Shown here piece after piece: positions 47,351-56,169 of a stretch of 64,000 nt of DNA. A program made the position numbers and the translations under genes. Numbering within the stretch: the stretch's first letter is position 1; each line of letters begins with the position of its first letter. This DNA comes from Microbulbifer rhizosphaerae (GTDB taxonomy: Bacteria > Pseudomonadota > Gammaproteobacteria > Pseudomonadales > Cellvibrionaceae): contig NZ_JACHWZ010000008.1 in assembly GCF_014191725.1 (NCBI RefSeq), positions 124,001 to 188,000 on the forward strand. Reading direction: 5' to 3'. The notes under the pieces are model-generated. The model was not told the origin of the DNA. It did no database searches and saw nothing but the letters and a program-made list of their open reading frames with translations.

Positions 47351-49924
47351 TCATGCGTTGCAGGCAACGCTGTCCTCTGACTTCTCCTCTTTATCTTCTG
47401 AAACCCCCAGCGGCTTGAACAGTAGCAACAGCAGCGGCAACAGAGTCAGCGATCCCAGCAGCGCCGCGGACATGGCCAGTGCAGTGAGCAGGCCGAAGTA
47501 GATGGACGGCACGAACTTGGACAGGGCCAGGATGGAGAAGCCGGCGATAATGGTGATCGCGGTGTAGAACATGGCGCGGCCTATGGTGGCGTGGCTGCGG
47601 TGCATGGTGGCCAGGTAGTCGCCGTCCTTTTCGAACTCGGCGCGGAAGCGGTAGAGGTAGTGGATCGCGTGATCCACACCGATGCCCACGGTGATCGCGG
47701 CGATGGTGATGGTCATCATGTCCAGCGGAACACCGGCCAAGCCCATGCCGCCGAGCACCACGCAAGCGGCGAGCATGTTCGGCACCAAAGCGATAATTGC
47801 CAGGGACAGGGAGCGGAACAGCACCAGGAACATCAGCAGGATGCCCACGAACACCGCGCCCAGGGTGAGTATCTGCGACTTGAACAGGCTCTGCAGCATA
47901 TTGTTGTAGAGCACCAGCAGGCCGGTCTGGTGTATATATTCCGGCGTTATGCCCATATCGTTTTCCGCGTAGTCATAGATCCGCTGGATCAGTTCCTCGC
48001 GGCGCAGGTTGGGATCGGTTTCCATGGCGCGCAGGGTGATTCGCGCCTGGCTGTGTTCGACGGACAGATAGGGGGCCACCAGCACATCGTTGATGTCTTC
48101 CGGCAGGCTGGTGCGCGCCACTGCCAGTTCGAAATCGTTGAGAGGGCCGTTGTTTAAATCCCGCGCCACCTTATACAGGGTGGCCAGGGACTGCACCTTG
48201 CCGATTTCCGGTTGTTGCTCCAGGAAATCGTGCAGTTGCTCGATTTTCGCCAGCCCGGCGACGGTAAACCAGTAGCTGTTTTCCACTGTTTCCCCTTCCC
48301 CGCCGAACGGATCCTCGGCGGCAAACGGGTCTTCCTCGGCAAAGCCGTCGTCCGCCGTATCCATGGCGAAGGGATCCTCCTCACCCTCGAATGCCGGAAC
48401 CTCTTCCTCCGGTTTATCCAGAATGATATCCAGGGTCACGGTACCCCCCAGGCGCTGATCGATCACCTGCATGCCCTGGTAGATTTCCGTGGATTTGTCG
48501 AAGTAGTCGATAAAGCGGTTTTCCACCTTCAACATGGAGATACCCACGACGCTGACCACTGCCGCCAGTAGCGAGACACCGAGTACAATGCCGCGGCGCC
48601 GCTCGGCGAAGCGGGAAAAAATCAGGGTAAAAACTCCGGAGTTGTCTTCCCCGACGCCGTCGGTACGCTTGCGCAACAGCATCAGTGCCGCGGGAATAAT
48701 TGCGAACGACAGCACCAGCGCCAGGGTCACGCCGATGGTCATCATCCAGCCAAAGTCGATCACCGGGCGGATGCCGCTCACCACCAACGACATGAAGGCC
48801 ACCATGGTGGTCAGCGCGGTGTACAGGCAGGGCTTGGCCATAAACTGGACCGTCTCCATCACCAGCCGCCGGCGCTCCCAGTCGGGGTTCTGCGCGGCGA
48901 ACTCGCGGTAGCGCACCGCCAGGTGAATGGTGATGGCCAGGGTGATGATCAGCAGCAGGGCGACGAAGTTGGCGGAGATGACCGTGAGGCGCCAGTCCAA
49001 CCAACTGAGCAGACCCAGCATCGTCACCGCGGTGACCACGCAGGTAGTCAGGGGCAACAAAACCCAGCGCGCCTGCCGGAAAATAACCAGCAGGGTGACG
49101 ATAATAAACAGCAGGATACCGCTGCCGAACACCACCAGGTCGCTCTTGATAAAGGAGACCATATCGGCGGTAATCATCGATACGCCGCCGAGGAACAGCT
49201 CGGCGTTGTCCTTGTAACCTGTGAGGATTTCGCGAACCTCTTCCACCCGCTCGCGGGAGCGCTGCTCCCCCTGGGTGCGATGCTGCAGGTAAGTGACACT
49301 TACTTCTTCCAGACGCGCGACTTCTTCTCCGCTCAGCCCTTCATCACTATTGCGTTTGCGGCGCAGGGCGTCACGCTCGCGCACCAGTTCCAGGCCGCGG
49401 CGGTCCAGTTCCAGGTTGAGCAGCAGCGCGGTGGTCTGGCCGTCCGGGCTCAGGATCAGTTCGCGGTAGATGGGGCTGGAGAGAAATTCCTGGCGCGCCA
49501 GCTTTCTGTCCGTACCTGGGGTGGAGAGGGTGCGGATGCCGTCGGCGATATCGGTGATCGCCGGTTTGGGGCTGTACAGCAACGGAACATCTAGAATGGT
49601 CTGTACACTGGTTATGCCTTCCACTTGCGCCAGTTCATCGCGCAGGCGACGCAGGGTGGCCAGGGAATCGTCGTCGAACAGGTCGCCGTTTTTGTAGCGG
49701 TAGGTGACCACCAGGAAGTCGCCGGAGGAATAGCGCTCGGCGATCTCGCGGAAGTAATCCAGGGAGTCGTCGGTTTCCAGGGTAAGGGAATCGGCGGAGG
49801 CGTCCAGCTTGAAGCGCGGCAACCCCGCGGCCGCGACCAGAGTGAGCAGCGCGACGATCACCAGCACGGTTTTCGGATGCTCAATTACCAGTTTTTCGTA
49901 GCAGGTCTTTAAAGCTGACAACAT
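47351..49924 (-). CDS. MMPL/RND-superfamily exporter
   Basis: 857 aa with about 12 membrane helices in two halves, each with a large periplasmic loop. ADSLTLETDDSLDYF opens the first loop, and the GVDHAIHYLYRFR segment in the second half is typical of the hydrophobe/sterol exporter group. The second periplasmic loop has an unusual acidic stretch of repeated DPFA (EGEEDPFAMDTADDGFAEED, then PFAAEDPFGGEGE). Members move lipids or hydrophobic compounds, such as hopanoids; substrate unknown here. No outer-membrane or adaptor gene lies next to it. Confidence 0.85.
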   Translation of the reverse strand: MLSALKTCYEKLVIEHPKTVLVIVALLTLVAAAGLPRFKLDASADSLTLETDDSLDYFREIAERYSSGDFLVVTYRYKNGDLFDDDSLATLRRLRDELAQVEGITSVQTILDVPLLYSPKPAITDIADGIRTLSTPGTDRKLARQEFLSSPIYRELILSPDGQTTALLLNLELDRRGLELVRERDALRRKRNSDEGLSGEEVARLEEVSVTYLQHRTQGEQRSRERVEEVREILTGYKDNAELFLGGVSMITADMVSFIKSDLVVFGSGILLFIIVTLLVIFRQARWVLLPLTTCVVTAVTMLGLLSWLDWRLTVISANFVALLLIITLAITIHLAVRYREFAAQNPDWERRRLVMETVQFMAKPCLYTALTTMVAFMSLVVSGIRPVIDFGWMMTIGVTLALVLSFAIIPAALMLLRKRTDGVGEDNSGVFTLIFSRFAERRRGIVLGVSLLAAVVSVVGISMLKVENRFIDYFDKSTEIYQGMQVIDQRLGGTVTLDIILDKPEEEVPAFEGEEDPFAMDTADDGFAEEDPFAAEDPFGGEGETVENSYWFTVAGLAKIEQLHDFLEQQPEIGKVQSLATLYKVARDLNNGPLNDFELAVARTSLPEDINDVLVAPYLSVEHSQARITLRAMETDPNLRREELIQRIYDYAENDMGITPEYIHQTGLLVLYNNMLQSLFKSQILTLGAVFVGILLMFLVLFRSLSLAIIALVPNMLAACVVLGGMGLAGVPLDMMTITIAAITVGIGVDHAIHYLYRFRAEFEKDGDYLATMHRSHATIGRAMFYTAITIIAGFSILALSKFVPSIYFGLLTALAMSAALLGSLTLLPLLLLLFKPLGVSEDKEEKSEDSVACNA

Positions 49925-50018
49925 AGGATTTCGCTTTTATAAAACAAAAATTATTCAAAAATTCTTCGGGTTTTGATCGGCACGTCGCCGCGCTCTATTT
50001 AGTGCTGACCATCTCCCT

Positions 50019-50159
50019 GTAGGAGCGGCCCATGGCCGCGATCGATGTCCGATTTATTCTGCGAAGTCAGATCGCGGCCAAGGGCAAATTTTTGCTCCTG
50101 CAAAATCTGCATTTCCGCTGGGCGGCACCCCGCCATCCCTGGCGGTCGCCGCTCCTACA
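50019..50159. repeat. Palindromic repeat (TGTAGGAGC...GCTCCTACA family)
   Basis: TGTAGGAGCGGC at the left and GCCGCTCCTACA at the right are exact complements, with inner hairpins. It belongs with element C at 26593-26759. It lies in the 266-bp gap upstream of the MMPL gene. Confidence 0.8.
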
Positions 50160-50190
50160 ATGCGACCTTTGCACTTCGGAGCAATCCGCT

Positions 50191-50460
50191 TCAACGATCG
50201 ATATGACCCAGGTCGCGTTCCGGAAACAGCAGGTCGCGCACGCGTTTTTTCAGTTCCTTGGGGCCGGGAAACCCCCCGTCTCGCTTGCGCTCCCAGATCA
50301 ACTGGTCGTCGACGAAAATTTCAAACACACCGCCACTACCCGGCTTGAGCGCCACCTGCTCCAGGTCGTCGGCAAAAGTGTAGAGCAGTTCCTGGGCCAT
50401 CCAACTGGCCCGCAGCATCCAGTTGCACTGCACGCAGTAATGAATCGTTACCGTAGCCAT
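50191..50460 (-). CDS. SelT/SelW/SelH-family thioredoxin-like protein
   Basis: 89 aa from the ATG at 50460, which overlaps the ubiX stop as TGATG. The selenoprotein-W fold is recognised by the CxxC motif in HYCVQCNWMLRASW and by GVFEIFVDDQLIWERKRDGG FPG near the end. Here both positions are Cys, so no selenocysteine is used. It is a small predicted redox protein of unknown substrate, translationally coupled to ubiX. A different, longer frame covers the same bases but only mirrors ubiX. Confidence 0.9.
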   Translation of the reverse strand: MATVTIHYCVQCNWMLRASWMAQELLYTFADDLEQVALKPGSGGVFEIFVDDQLIWERKRDGGFPGPKELKKRVRDLLFPERDLGHIDR

Positions 50461-51080
50461 CAATCTTCCCCCCATTTGGGCAGCAGTTTCTGTTCGATAC
50501 CCAGTTGGTCCAACAGCCGTGCGACCACGAAGTCCACCAAGTCCTCCACCGACTTCGGCTTTTGATAGAAGCCGGGGCTGGCCGGCAGTATCACCGCGCC
50601 CATGCGCGTGAGCTTGAGCATATTTTCCAGGTGGATTTCCGAGTAAGGCGCCTCCCTCGGCACCAGGATCAGCTGCCGGCGCTCTTTCAACGCCACATCC
50701 GCGGCGCGCTCGACCAGGTTGTTGGAGGCCCCGCAGGCGATCGCCGACAGGGTGCCGCCGCTGGCCGGGCAGATCACCATACTGGCGGCGCTGCCGGACC
50801 CGGAGGCTACCGGGGAAAACCAGTCCCGCTTGCCGAACAGCTGCAACTGGCCCTCCCGGGCGTCGAAGCGGCGGTGGAAGAATTCCTCCAGTTCCTCGTC
50901 CCCCTGCTGAGGCAATCGGCAGTCGGTCTCGGTGTCGATCACCACTTTGGCAGCATCGGAGAGCAACAGCCAGACCCGGCAGTCGGCGGCCAGCAGGCAT
51001 TGCAGCAGACGCAGGCCGTACTGGGCGCCGGAGGCGCCGGTTATGGCCAGGGTGACTGTTTTGGCAAAAGGGGATGTCAC
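50460..51080 (-). CDS. ubiX: UbiX, flavin prenyltransferase
   Basis: 206 aa from the GTG at 51080 with AGGAAG about 8 nt upstream; an upstream start would overlap mpl. ITGASGAQYGLRLLQ is the N-terminal FMN-binding motif; VICPASGGTLSAIACGASNN and LVPREAPYSEIHLENMLKLT are family segments. UbiX makes prenylated FMN for the UbiD decarboxylase of ubiquinone synthesis. It lies 28 bp after mpl. Confidence 0.97.
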   Translation of the reverse strand: MTSPFAKTVTLAITGASGAQYGLRLLQCLLAADCRVWLLLSDAAKVVIDTETDCRLPQQGDEELEEFFHRRFDAREGQLQLFGKRDWFSPVASGSGSAASMVICPASGGTLSAIACGASNNLVERAADVALKERRQLILVPREAPYSEIHLENMLKLTRMGAVILPASPGFYQKPKSVEDLVDFVVARLLDQLGIEQKLLPKWGED

Positions 51081-51108
51081 CGATAGGCTTCCTGGTTCAT
51101 ATAGGGGG

Positions 51109-52497
51109 CTAGGCGTTCCGGCCGTACTTCTGTTCCAGAGCTCCCAGTAAGCGCTGGTGAATGCCGCCAAAACCGCCGTTGCTCATCACCACAATATGGC
51201 TGCCGGGGGCGGCCAGATTAACCGCGGATTCTACCCCAGCCTCGATATTGCCGAAAATCTTCGCCGGCACGGTGGAATGGTGAACCACTTCACCCAGGGA
51301 CCAGTCCATCCCCTCCGGTTCGTACCAGAGCACCAGGTCGGCGCCGGCGCAGGCGTGGGCCAGCTGTTGACGGTGACACCCCATGCGCATGGTATTGGAA
51401 CGCGGCTCGATCAGGGCGATGATCTTTTCGTCTCCCACCTTCGCGCGCAGGCCGTTGAGGGTGGATTCGATGGCGGTGGGATGGTGAGCGAAATCGTCGT
51501 AGACGCGGATTCCCCCAACCTCTCCCAAGCACTCCATGCGGCGCTTGACACCCTCGAACAACCCCAGCGCCTGCCCAGCCAAGCTGGGGGGGACACCCAC
51601 GTGGCGCGCGGCAGCCATGGCGGAGAGTCCGTTGCGTACATTGTGGAGCCCGGTCTGCTGCCACTCCACCCGCGCCACCTCGGCGCCACGGAAGTTCACC
51701 GCAAAGCTGCCACCATCCGGGGCGATATCCACCGCGCACCAATCGGCCAGGTGGACGCCCTCCCCGCCCTCGGCAGAAACCCGCTGAAGTTCGCTCCAGC
51801 AGCCCTGTTCCAGCACCTCCTCCACCGGCCTGTCGGCGGCGGCCACGATCAGGCCGTTGCCCGGCACGGTGCGCACCAGGTGGTGGAACTGGTGCTGGAT
51901 GTCCGCCAGGTCGCGGAAGATGTCTGCGTGGTCGAATTCCAGGTTATTGATGATCAGGGTGCGCGGCCGGTAGTGCACGAACTTGGAGCGCTTGTCGAAA
52001 AAAGCGGTGTCGTACTCGTCCGCCTCCACCACGAAGAAGGGAGTATCCCCCAGGCGCGCGGATACGCCGAAGTTGTTCGGCACGCCGCCGATCAGGAAAC
52101 CGGGATGCATATCCGCATGCTCCAGTATCCAGGCCAGCATGCTCGCGGTAGTCGTCTTGCCGTGGGTGCCGGAAACCGCCAGTACCCAGCGGCCGCCGAG
52201 AAAGTGATCACAAAGCCACTGCGCGCCGGAGGTATAAGACAGGCCCCGCTCCAACACCGCCTCCACAGCCGGATTGCCGCGGGACAGGGCGTTGCCGATG
52301 ATCACCAGGTCCGGTGCCGGCTCCAGTTGAGCCGGATCGTAGCCCTCGGTGAGCTGGATTCCGGCATGCTGCAACTGGGTACTCATGGGCGGATAGACAT
52401 TGGCGTCACTGCCGGTGACCCGGTGCCCCTCGGCCACCGCCAACTGTGCCAGGCTGCCCATAAAAGTGCCGCAGATGCCTAGAATATGGATGTGCAT
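51109..52497 (-). CDS. mpl: UDP-N-acetylmuramate:L-alanyl-gamma-D-glutamyl-meso-diaminopimelate ligase
   Basis: 462 aa from the ATG at 52497 (the frame extends 23 codons upstream without similarity). Mur-ligase fold: MHIHILGICGTFMGSLAQLA at the start, ATP loop GTHGKTTTASML, central NNLEFDHADIF and RVYDDFAHHPTAI. It re-ligates the recycled murein tripeptide to UDP-MurNAc in the cytoplasm. It heads an mpl-ubiX-SelW run and is divergent from the phosphofructokinase across 314 bp in which I see no gene or clear signal. Confidence 0.96.
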   Translation of the reverse strand: MHIHILGICGTFMGSLAQLAVAEGHRVTGSDANVYPPMSTQLQHAGIQLTEGYDPAQLEPAPDLVIIGNALSRGNPAVEAVLERGLSYTSGAQWLCDHFLGGRWVLAVSGTHGKTTTASMLAWILEHADMHPGFLIGGVPNNFGVSARLGDTPFFVVEADEYDTAFFDKRSKFVHYRPRTLIINNLEFDHADIFRDLADIQHQFHHLVRTVPGNGLIVAAADRPVEEVLEQGCWSELQRVSAEGGEGVHLADWCAVDIAPDGGSFAVNFRGAEVARVEWQQTGLHNVRNGLSAMAAARHVGVPPSLAGQALGLFEGVKRRMECLGEVGGIRVYDDFAHHPTAIESTLNGLRAKVGDEKIIALIEPRSNTMRMGCHRQQLAHACAGADLVLWYEPEGMDWSLGEVVHHSTVPAKIFGNIEAGVESAVNLAAPGSHIVVMSNGGFGGIHQRLLGALEQKYGRNA

Positions 52498-52811
52498 GCC
52501 AGTTATGCCTACTCCTACTGATTGCGGCGCAAGCTTACCATGGCACTTAAGCGCAGTAATTGCCAAATCCCGCGTTTTCGGTGCAATTGCAACGTCATTC
52601 CATTAGACTGCGCGCCGAATTTGCCAGCCTCTAGGTAGTTCAGGCGGTAAATTCGGTGACAATGCTCACTGCCACAGATTCCAGGGTAAGACGAAAATGC
52701 GCAGGATTAGCAGGGCTAATTCAAGCTTTTTTCAACGTAGCACAGGGCCTGTGGAGAAGAGACCTGGTATCGAACTTACCGCTTGAACCACTAGCCCGCC
52801 ATAGGATAGAT

Positions 52812-54074
52812 ATGTCGAAGAAGAACGCTTTTTATGCCCAATCCGGCGGCGTCACGGCCGTGATCAATGCCTCCGCCTGCGGTGTGATTGAGGCCGTACG
52901 CGAACACCACGACCGGATCGGCAACGTGTACGCGGGGCTGAACGGCATTGTGGGCGCACTGCGCGAAGAGCTGATCGACGTGAGCCAGGAGAGTGCGGAC
53001 AACATCACCGCCTTGCGCCACACTCCCTCCGGTGCCTTCGGCTCCTGCCGCTACAAGCTGAAGAGCCTGGAAGAAAACCGGGCGGAATACGAACGCCTGA
53101 TCGAGGTGTTCAAGGCTCACGATATCGGCTATTTTTTATACAATGGCGGTGGTGACTCCGCAGACACCTGCCTGAAGGTCTCCCAGTTATCGGAGAAGAT
53201 GGGCTATCCCATCCAGGCCATCCATATTCCCAAAACCGTGGACAACGACCTGCCGCTGACCGACAACTGCCCCGGCTTCGGCTCGGTGGCCAAGTACATA
53301 GCGGTCTCTACCAGGGAGGCATCGCTGGACGTAGCCTCTATGTGCGCCACTTCCACCAAGGTCTTCGTCTTCGAAGTAATGGGCCGCCACGCCGGCTGGA
53401 TCGCCGCCGCCAGCGCCCTGGCCCAGGACCAGCAGGGCGATGCCCCCCATATCATCCTGTTCCCGGAAGTGGCCTTCGACAAAGAGAAGTTCCTGGCCAA
53501 GGTACAACAGACCGTGGAGGAGAAAGGCCACTGCGTCGTCGTTGCCTCCGAGGGCACCCAGTACGCCGACGGCACTTTCCTCGCCGACTCCGGCACCACC
53601 GACGCCTTCGGCCACAAGCAGCTTGGCGGCGTGGCGCCGACCCTGGTCAATATGATCAAGCAGGAACTGGGCCTCAAATACCACTGGGCGCTGGCGGACT
53701 ACCTGCAGCGTTCCGCGCGCCATATCGCCTCCGCCACCGACGTGGCCCAGGCCTATGCCGTGGGCCGGGCCGCGGTGGAAATGGCCGTGGCCGGTAAGAG
53801 CGGCGTGATGCCCATCATCGTGCGGGATTCCGGCCCGGAATACAGCTGGTCCGTAGGCGAGGCCCCGCTGATCGAAGTGGCCAATAGGGAAAAGATGATG
53901 CCTCGGGACTATATCAGCGAGGACGGCTTCGGCGTCACCCAGGCCGCGCTCGACTACCTGCTGCCACTGATCCAGGGCGAGGACTACCCGCCGTATAAGA
54001 ATGGCGTGCCGCAGTATGCCCGCTTGAAGAAGGTGTTGGTGGAGAAGAAGCTGAAGGAAAATTTCGGCATGTAA
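52812..54074 (+). CDS. Diphosphate-type 6-phosphofructokinase
   Basis: 420 aa from the ATG at 52812 (MSKKNAFYAQSGGVTAVINA); the open frame runs 52 codons further upstream but without similarity. The phosphate-donor loop is YNGGGDSADT, with Asp at the place where ATP enzymes have Gly, and IPKTVDNDLP holds the catalytic Asp; both point to a PPi-dependent enzyme. GRHAGWIAA and EGTQYADG are family segments. It interconverts fructose 6-phosphate and fructose 1,6-bisphosphate, and is reversible with PPi. A hairpin lies between it and the convergent permease gene. Confidence 0.9.
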   Translation: MSKKNAFYAQSGGVTAVINASACGVIEAVREHHDRIGNVYAGLNGIVGALREELIDVSQESADNITALRHTPSGAFGSCRYKLKSLEENRAEYERLIEVFKAHDIGYFLYNGGGDSADTCLKVSQLSEKMGYPIQAIHIPKTVDNDLPLTDNCPGFGSVAKYIAVSTREASLDVASMCATSTKVFVFEVMGRHAGWIAAASALAQDQQGDAPHIILFPEVAFDKEKFLAKVQQTVEEKGHCVVVASEGTQYADGTFLADSGTTDAFGHKQLGGVAPTLVNMIKQELGLKYHWALADYLQRSARHIASATDVAQAYAVGRAAVEMAVAGKSGVMPIIVRDSGPEYSWSVGEAPLIEVANREKMMPRDYISEDGFGVTQAALDYLLPLIQGEDYPPYKNGVPQYARLKKVLVEKKLKENFGM

Positions 54075-54080
54075 CCAGCC

Positions 54081-54098
54081 GGCCGACATGAGTCGGCC
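54081..54098. terminator. Hairpin between convergent genes
   Basis: GGCCGAC / GTCGGCC perfect 7-bp stem with ATGA loop, 7 bp after the phosphofructokinase stop and 20 bp from the permease stop. No T-run follows, so strength is uncertain. Confidence 0.55.
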
Positions 54099-54117
54099 AC
54101 GTCCCCGATCCAGAGCG

Positions 54118-55845
54118 TCAAGTATGCACGCCTTGCCGGTCAGCAGCCTCGCTGGCCGGCTCATCCTGCTCGGCCGCTGAGTCGAGTTTTTCCCTCTCCC
54201 CCGCCCAGATCGTTGCCGCCATAAAATAAATGACGGAAGGCAGGATCAGCCAATCCCGGAAAACCTCCAGTGAGCTGCCGACAAAGACCAGCAACGCCAT
54301 GACCGCACAAGTCCCCAACGACAGCAACGCGATGCCGCGCGCCAGCTGCAACTTCAGGTGTGCAGCTCCCTTACTGCCCGGCTCGGGCCCCCGCGCCTCC
54401 AGTTGCTGAAGATAGCGCAGTTCCCGCTCACGCCGATCTGTTTCAGCCTGTTCGAAGCGCGCAGCCTGCCCGGCATAGTCGCGACGCGCACCCATCAGCG
54501 CAGCCAATGCCAGATACAAAACCGTGGCCACCAGCCAGGTAGGCAATAACAGGAAAAACAGGTGAAGACCCAGGCGCTCCAATATCCAGGCCGCCAACAG
54601 CGCACCACCCCACGCGATGACTGCGGGCCGGTTGAGGGGCAGCTGGCTGTACCTGACCCAATAGCGGGTCAGCCCCAGTTTCGGAAACATCCAGTGCTCG
54701 GCCACGATCACCGCGCCCACAGGCGCCAGAACCAGTCCCATAACGCCAACAAAATCCATCAACTTGCTGAACACAAACGGGAAACAGGCGACCAGGGTGG
54801 TTACAACACCTGTAATGGCGGTCACCAAGGTGCGATTCCAGCGCGGGTTGAGGGATTGAAAAGCCAGTCCGGCCCGGTAAATGGTGGGGTTGGACGTGGT
54901 CCAGCCGGCAATGATCACGGCCACGATGCCAGCCGCGCCCAGTGCCCGGTAAGCCACCTCCCCGGCATCGATCCGGGTGATCGGAGCCTGCAGCAGCAGG
55001 GCCGCGCCCGCCCCCATAATGCCGGCGAAAACCCAGGCCAGGTAGTGACCAATGAACATACCCAGAACCGAAAAGTAGCCGTAACTGGACTTGCGTGCGA
55101 AACGCAACAGGGTCATATCGGACAGGCCGCCGTGCATGGCGAGATTGCAGATCCAGGCGAAGGCGGCCACATGCCAAACGGTGAGCCCACTGCCGCCAAC
55201 GCGCCAGATATGCGCATCGGCGACACGGATAAAGCCCTCAAACGCGCCTGCCTCCGCCGCACCCGGCGTGCTGCTATACAACACTGGCAGCAGGGCCAGG
55301 GCCCCTGCCGCAAACATCAGTATCATCCAGGGCGCGCAGACTTCGGCAAAGCGGGCCACCTGCCGGAAACCCTTAATGGCAACGAACGTCACCACGGCGC
55401 CCACCGCCAGTGCAATCAACACGAACCCGGGACTCGATGGGTACCAGTGAACCTGCGGTGGGATATCGAACAATATCCGCACCGCCGAGGCGGAAACCGT
55501 AATCATGGCGCCAGCGAGCACGCAAAATAGCGCACCGTTGACCACGCTATAGAGCTTGAGAATGCCCGGCCCGCCAATCCGGCTCAGGTAAGCGTACAGG
55601 GTAAGGCGGGTCTGGGTGGCGATGGGCGCACAGATCAGCCCCCAGGTGAGCACCGCCAATAAATTCCCCCACAGCAGTCCCCACAGAACATCGCCGGCGC
55701 TTACGCCCCAGGCGACAAACATGGCACCAATGACAAACTCGGTTCCCGCCACATGCTCACCGGCATAGCTTGCGGCAAACCGCCGCGCGGGCGCCAGTTG
55801 CTTCGGCCTTACCGGAACCGCCTCGAACTCATCTACGCCTGACAT
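54118..55845 (-). CDS. NCS1-like (purine-cytosine permease-like) transporter with a C-terminal extension
   Basis: 575 aa, longer than the usual 420-500. About 12 membrane helices resemble cytosine/purine permeases (GTEFVIGAMFVAWGVSAGD near the start, GGSGLTVWHVAAFAWICNLA in the middle, WTTSNPTIYRAGLA later). After the last of these comes a charged, probably coiled segment (RRDYAGQAARFEQAETDRRE) and two further hydrophobic stretches, then a soluble acidic tail. The gene sits beside a GH2 and TonB-receptor island, so transport of a sugar-derived or other compound rather than a nucleobase is possible. The substrate cannot be told from sequence. Confidence 0.78.
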   Translation of the reverse strand: MSGVDEFEAVPVRPKQLAPARRFAASYAGEHVAGTEFVIGAMFVAWGVSAGDVLWGLLWGNLLAVLTWGLICAPIATQTRLTLYAYLSRIGGPGILKLYSVVNGALFCVLAGAMITVSASAVRILFDIPPQVHWYPSSPGFVLIALAVGAVVTFVAIKGFRQVARFAEVCAPWMILMFAAGALALLPVLYSSTPGAAEAGAFEGFIRVADAHIWRVGGSGLTVWHVAAFAWICNLAMHGGLSDMTLLRFARKSSYGYFSVLGMFIGHYLAWVFAGIMGAGAALLLQAPITRIDAGEVAYRALGAAGIVAVIIAGWTTSNPTIYRAGLAFQSLNPRWNRTLVTAITGVVTTLVACFPFVFSKLMDFVGVMGLVLAPVGAVIVAEHWMFPKLGLTRYWVRYSQLPLNRPAVIAWGGALLAAWILERLGLHLFFLLLPTWLVATVLYLALAALMGARRDYAGQAARFEQAETDRRERELRYLQQLEARGPEPGSKGAAHLKLQLARGIALLSLGTCAVMALLVFVGSSLEVFRDWLILPSVIYFMAATIWAGEREKLDSAAEQDEPASEAADRQGVHT

Positions 55846-55919
55846 TCGACATCCTCTTTTCTATAAATATCGTTATTACCCGGCGAGATTGGCGGTCGGT
55901 GGAGGTATAAATTGGCGCT

Positions 55920-56124
55920 AAGGGCCTGGCTGGCCCTGTTACGGGGGCTTTTGCGGAACACGGGATGGGCGCCCCGCTTAATCCATCCCTGGATGGCTTG
56001 TCCGCGAGGTTCCTCTCGCAGAAAAACGGCAGGAGCCGCTTTGGACGCCGAAGGCGCCCGGAGGGCGAGGACCAGGGATGGTCCTGAATCATTGTCCCGC
56101 AAAAAGCTCCCGGCATCAGGCCCT
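55920..56124. repeat. 205-bp palindromic element with terminal inverted repeats
   Basis: AAGGGCCTG (55920-55928) and CAGGCCCTT (56116-56124) bound the element; inner arms CGGGGGCTTTTGCGGAACA and TGTCCCGCAAAAAGCTCCCG also pair. It fills most of the 324-bp gap between the GH2 and permease genes. No gene is seen in it. Confidence 0.7.
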
Positions 56125-56169
56125 TCGCATCACGGTTATTGCTTAACTTAGTGCCATTCGGTGGAGATA

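Noticed and set aside
51157-52482. A 441-codon open frame antisense to mpl
   Set aside because: Composition is typical of an antisense shadow and mpl is unmistakable on the other strand.
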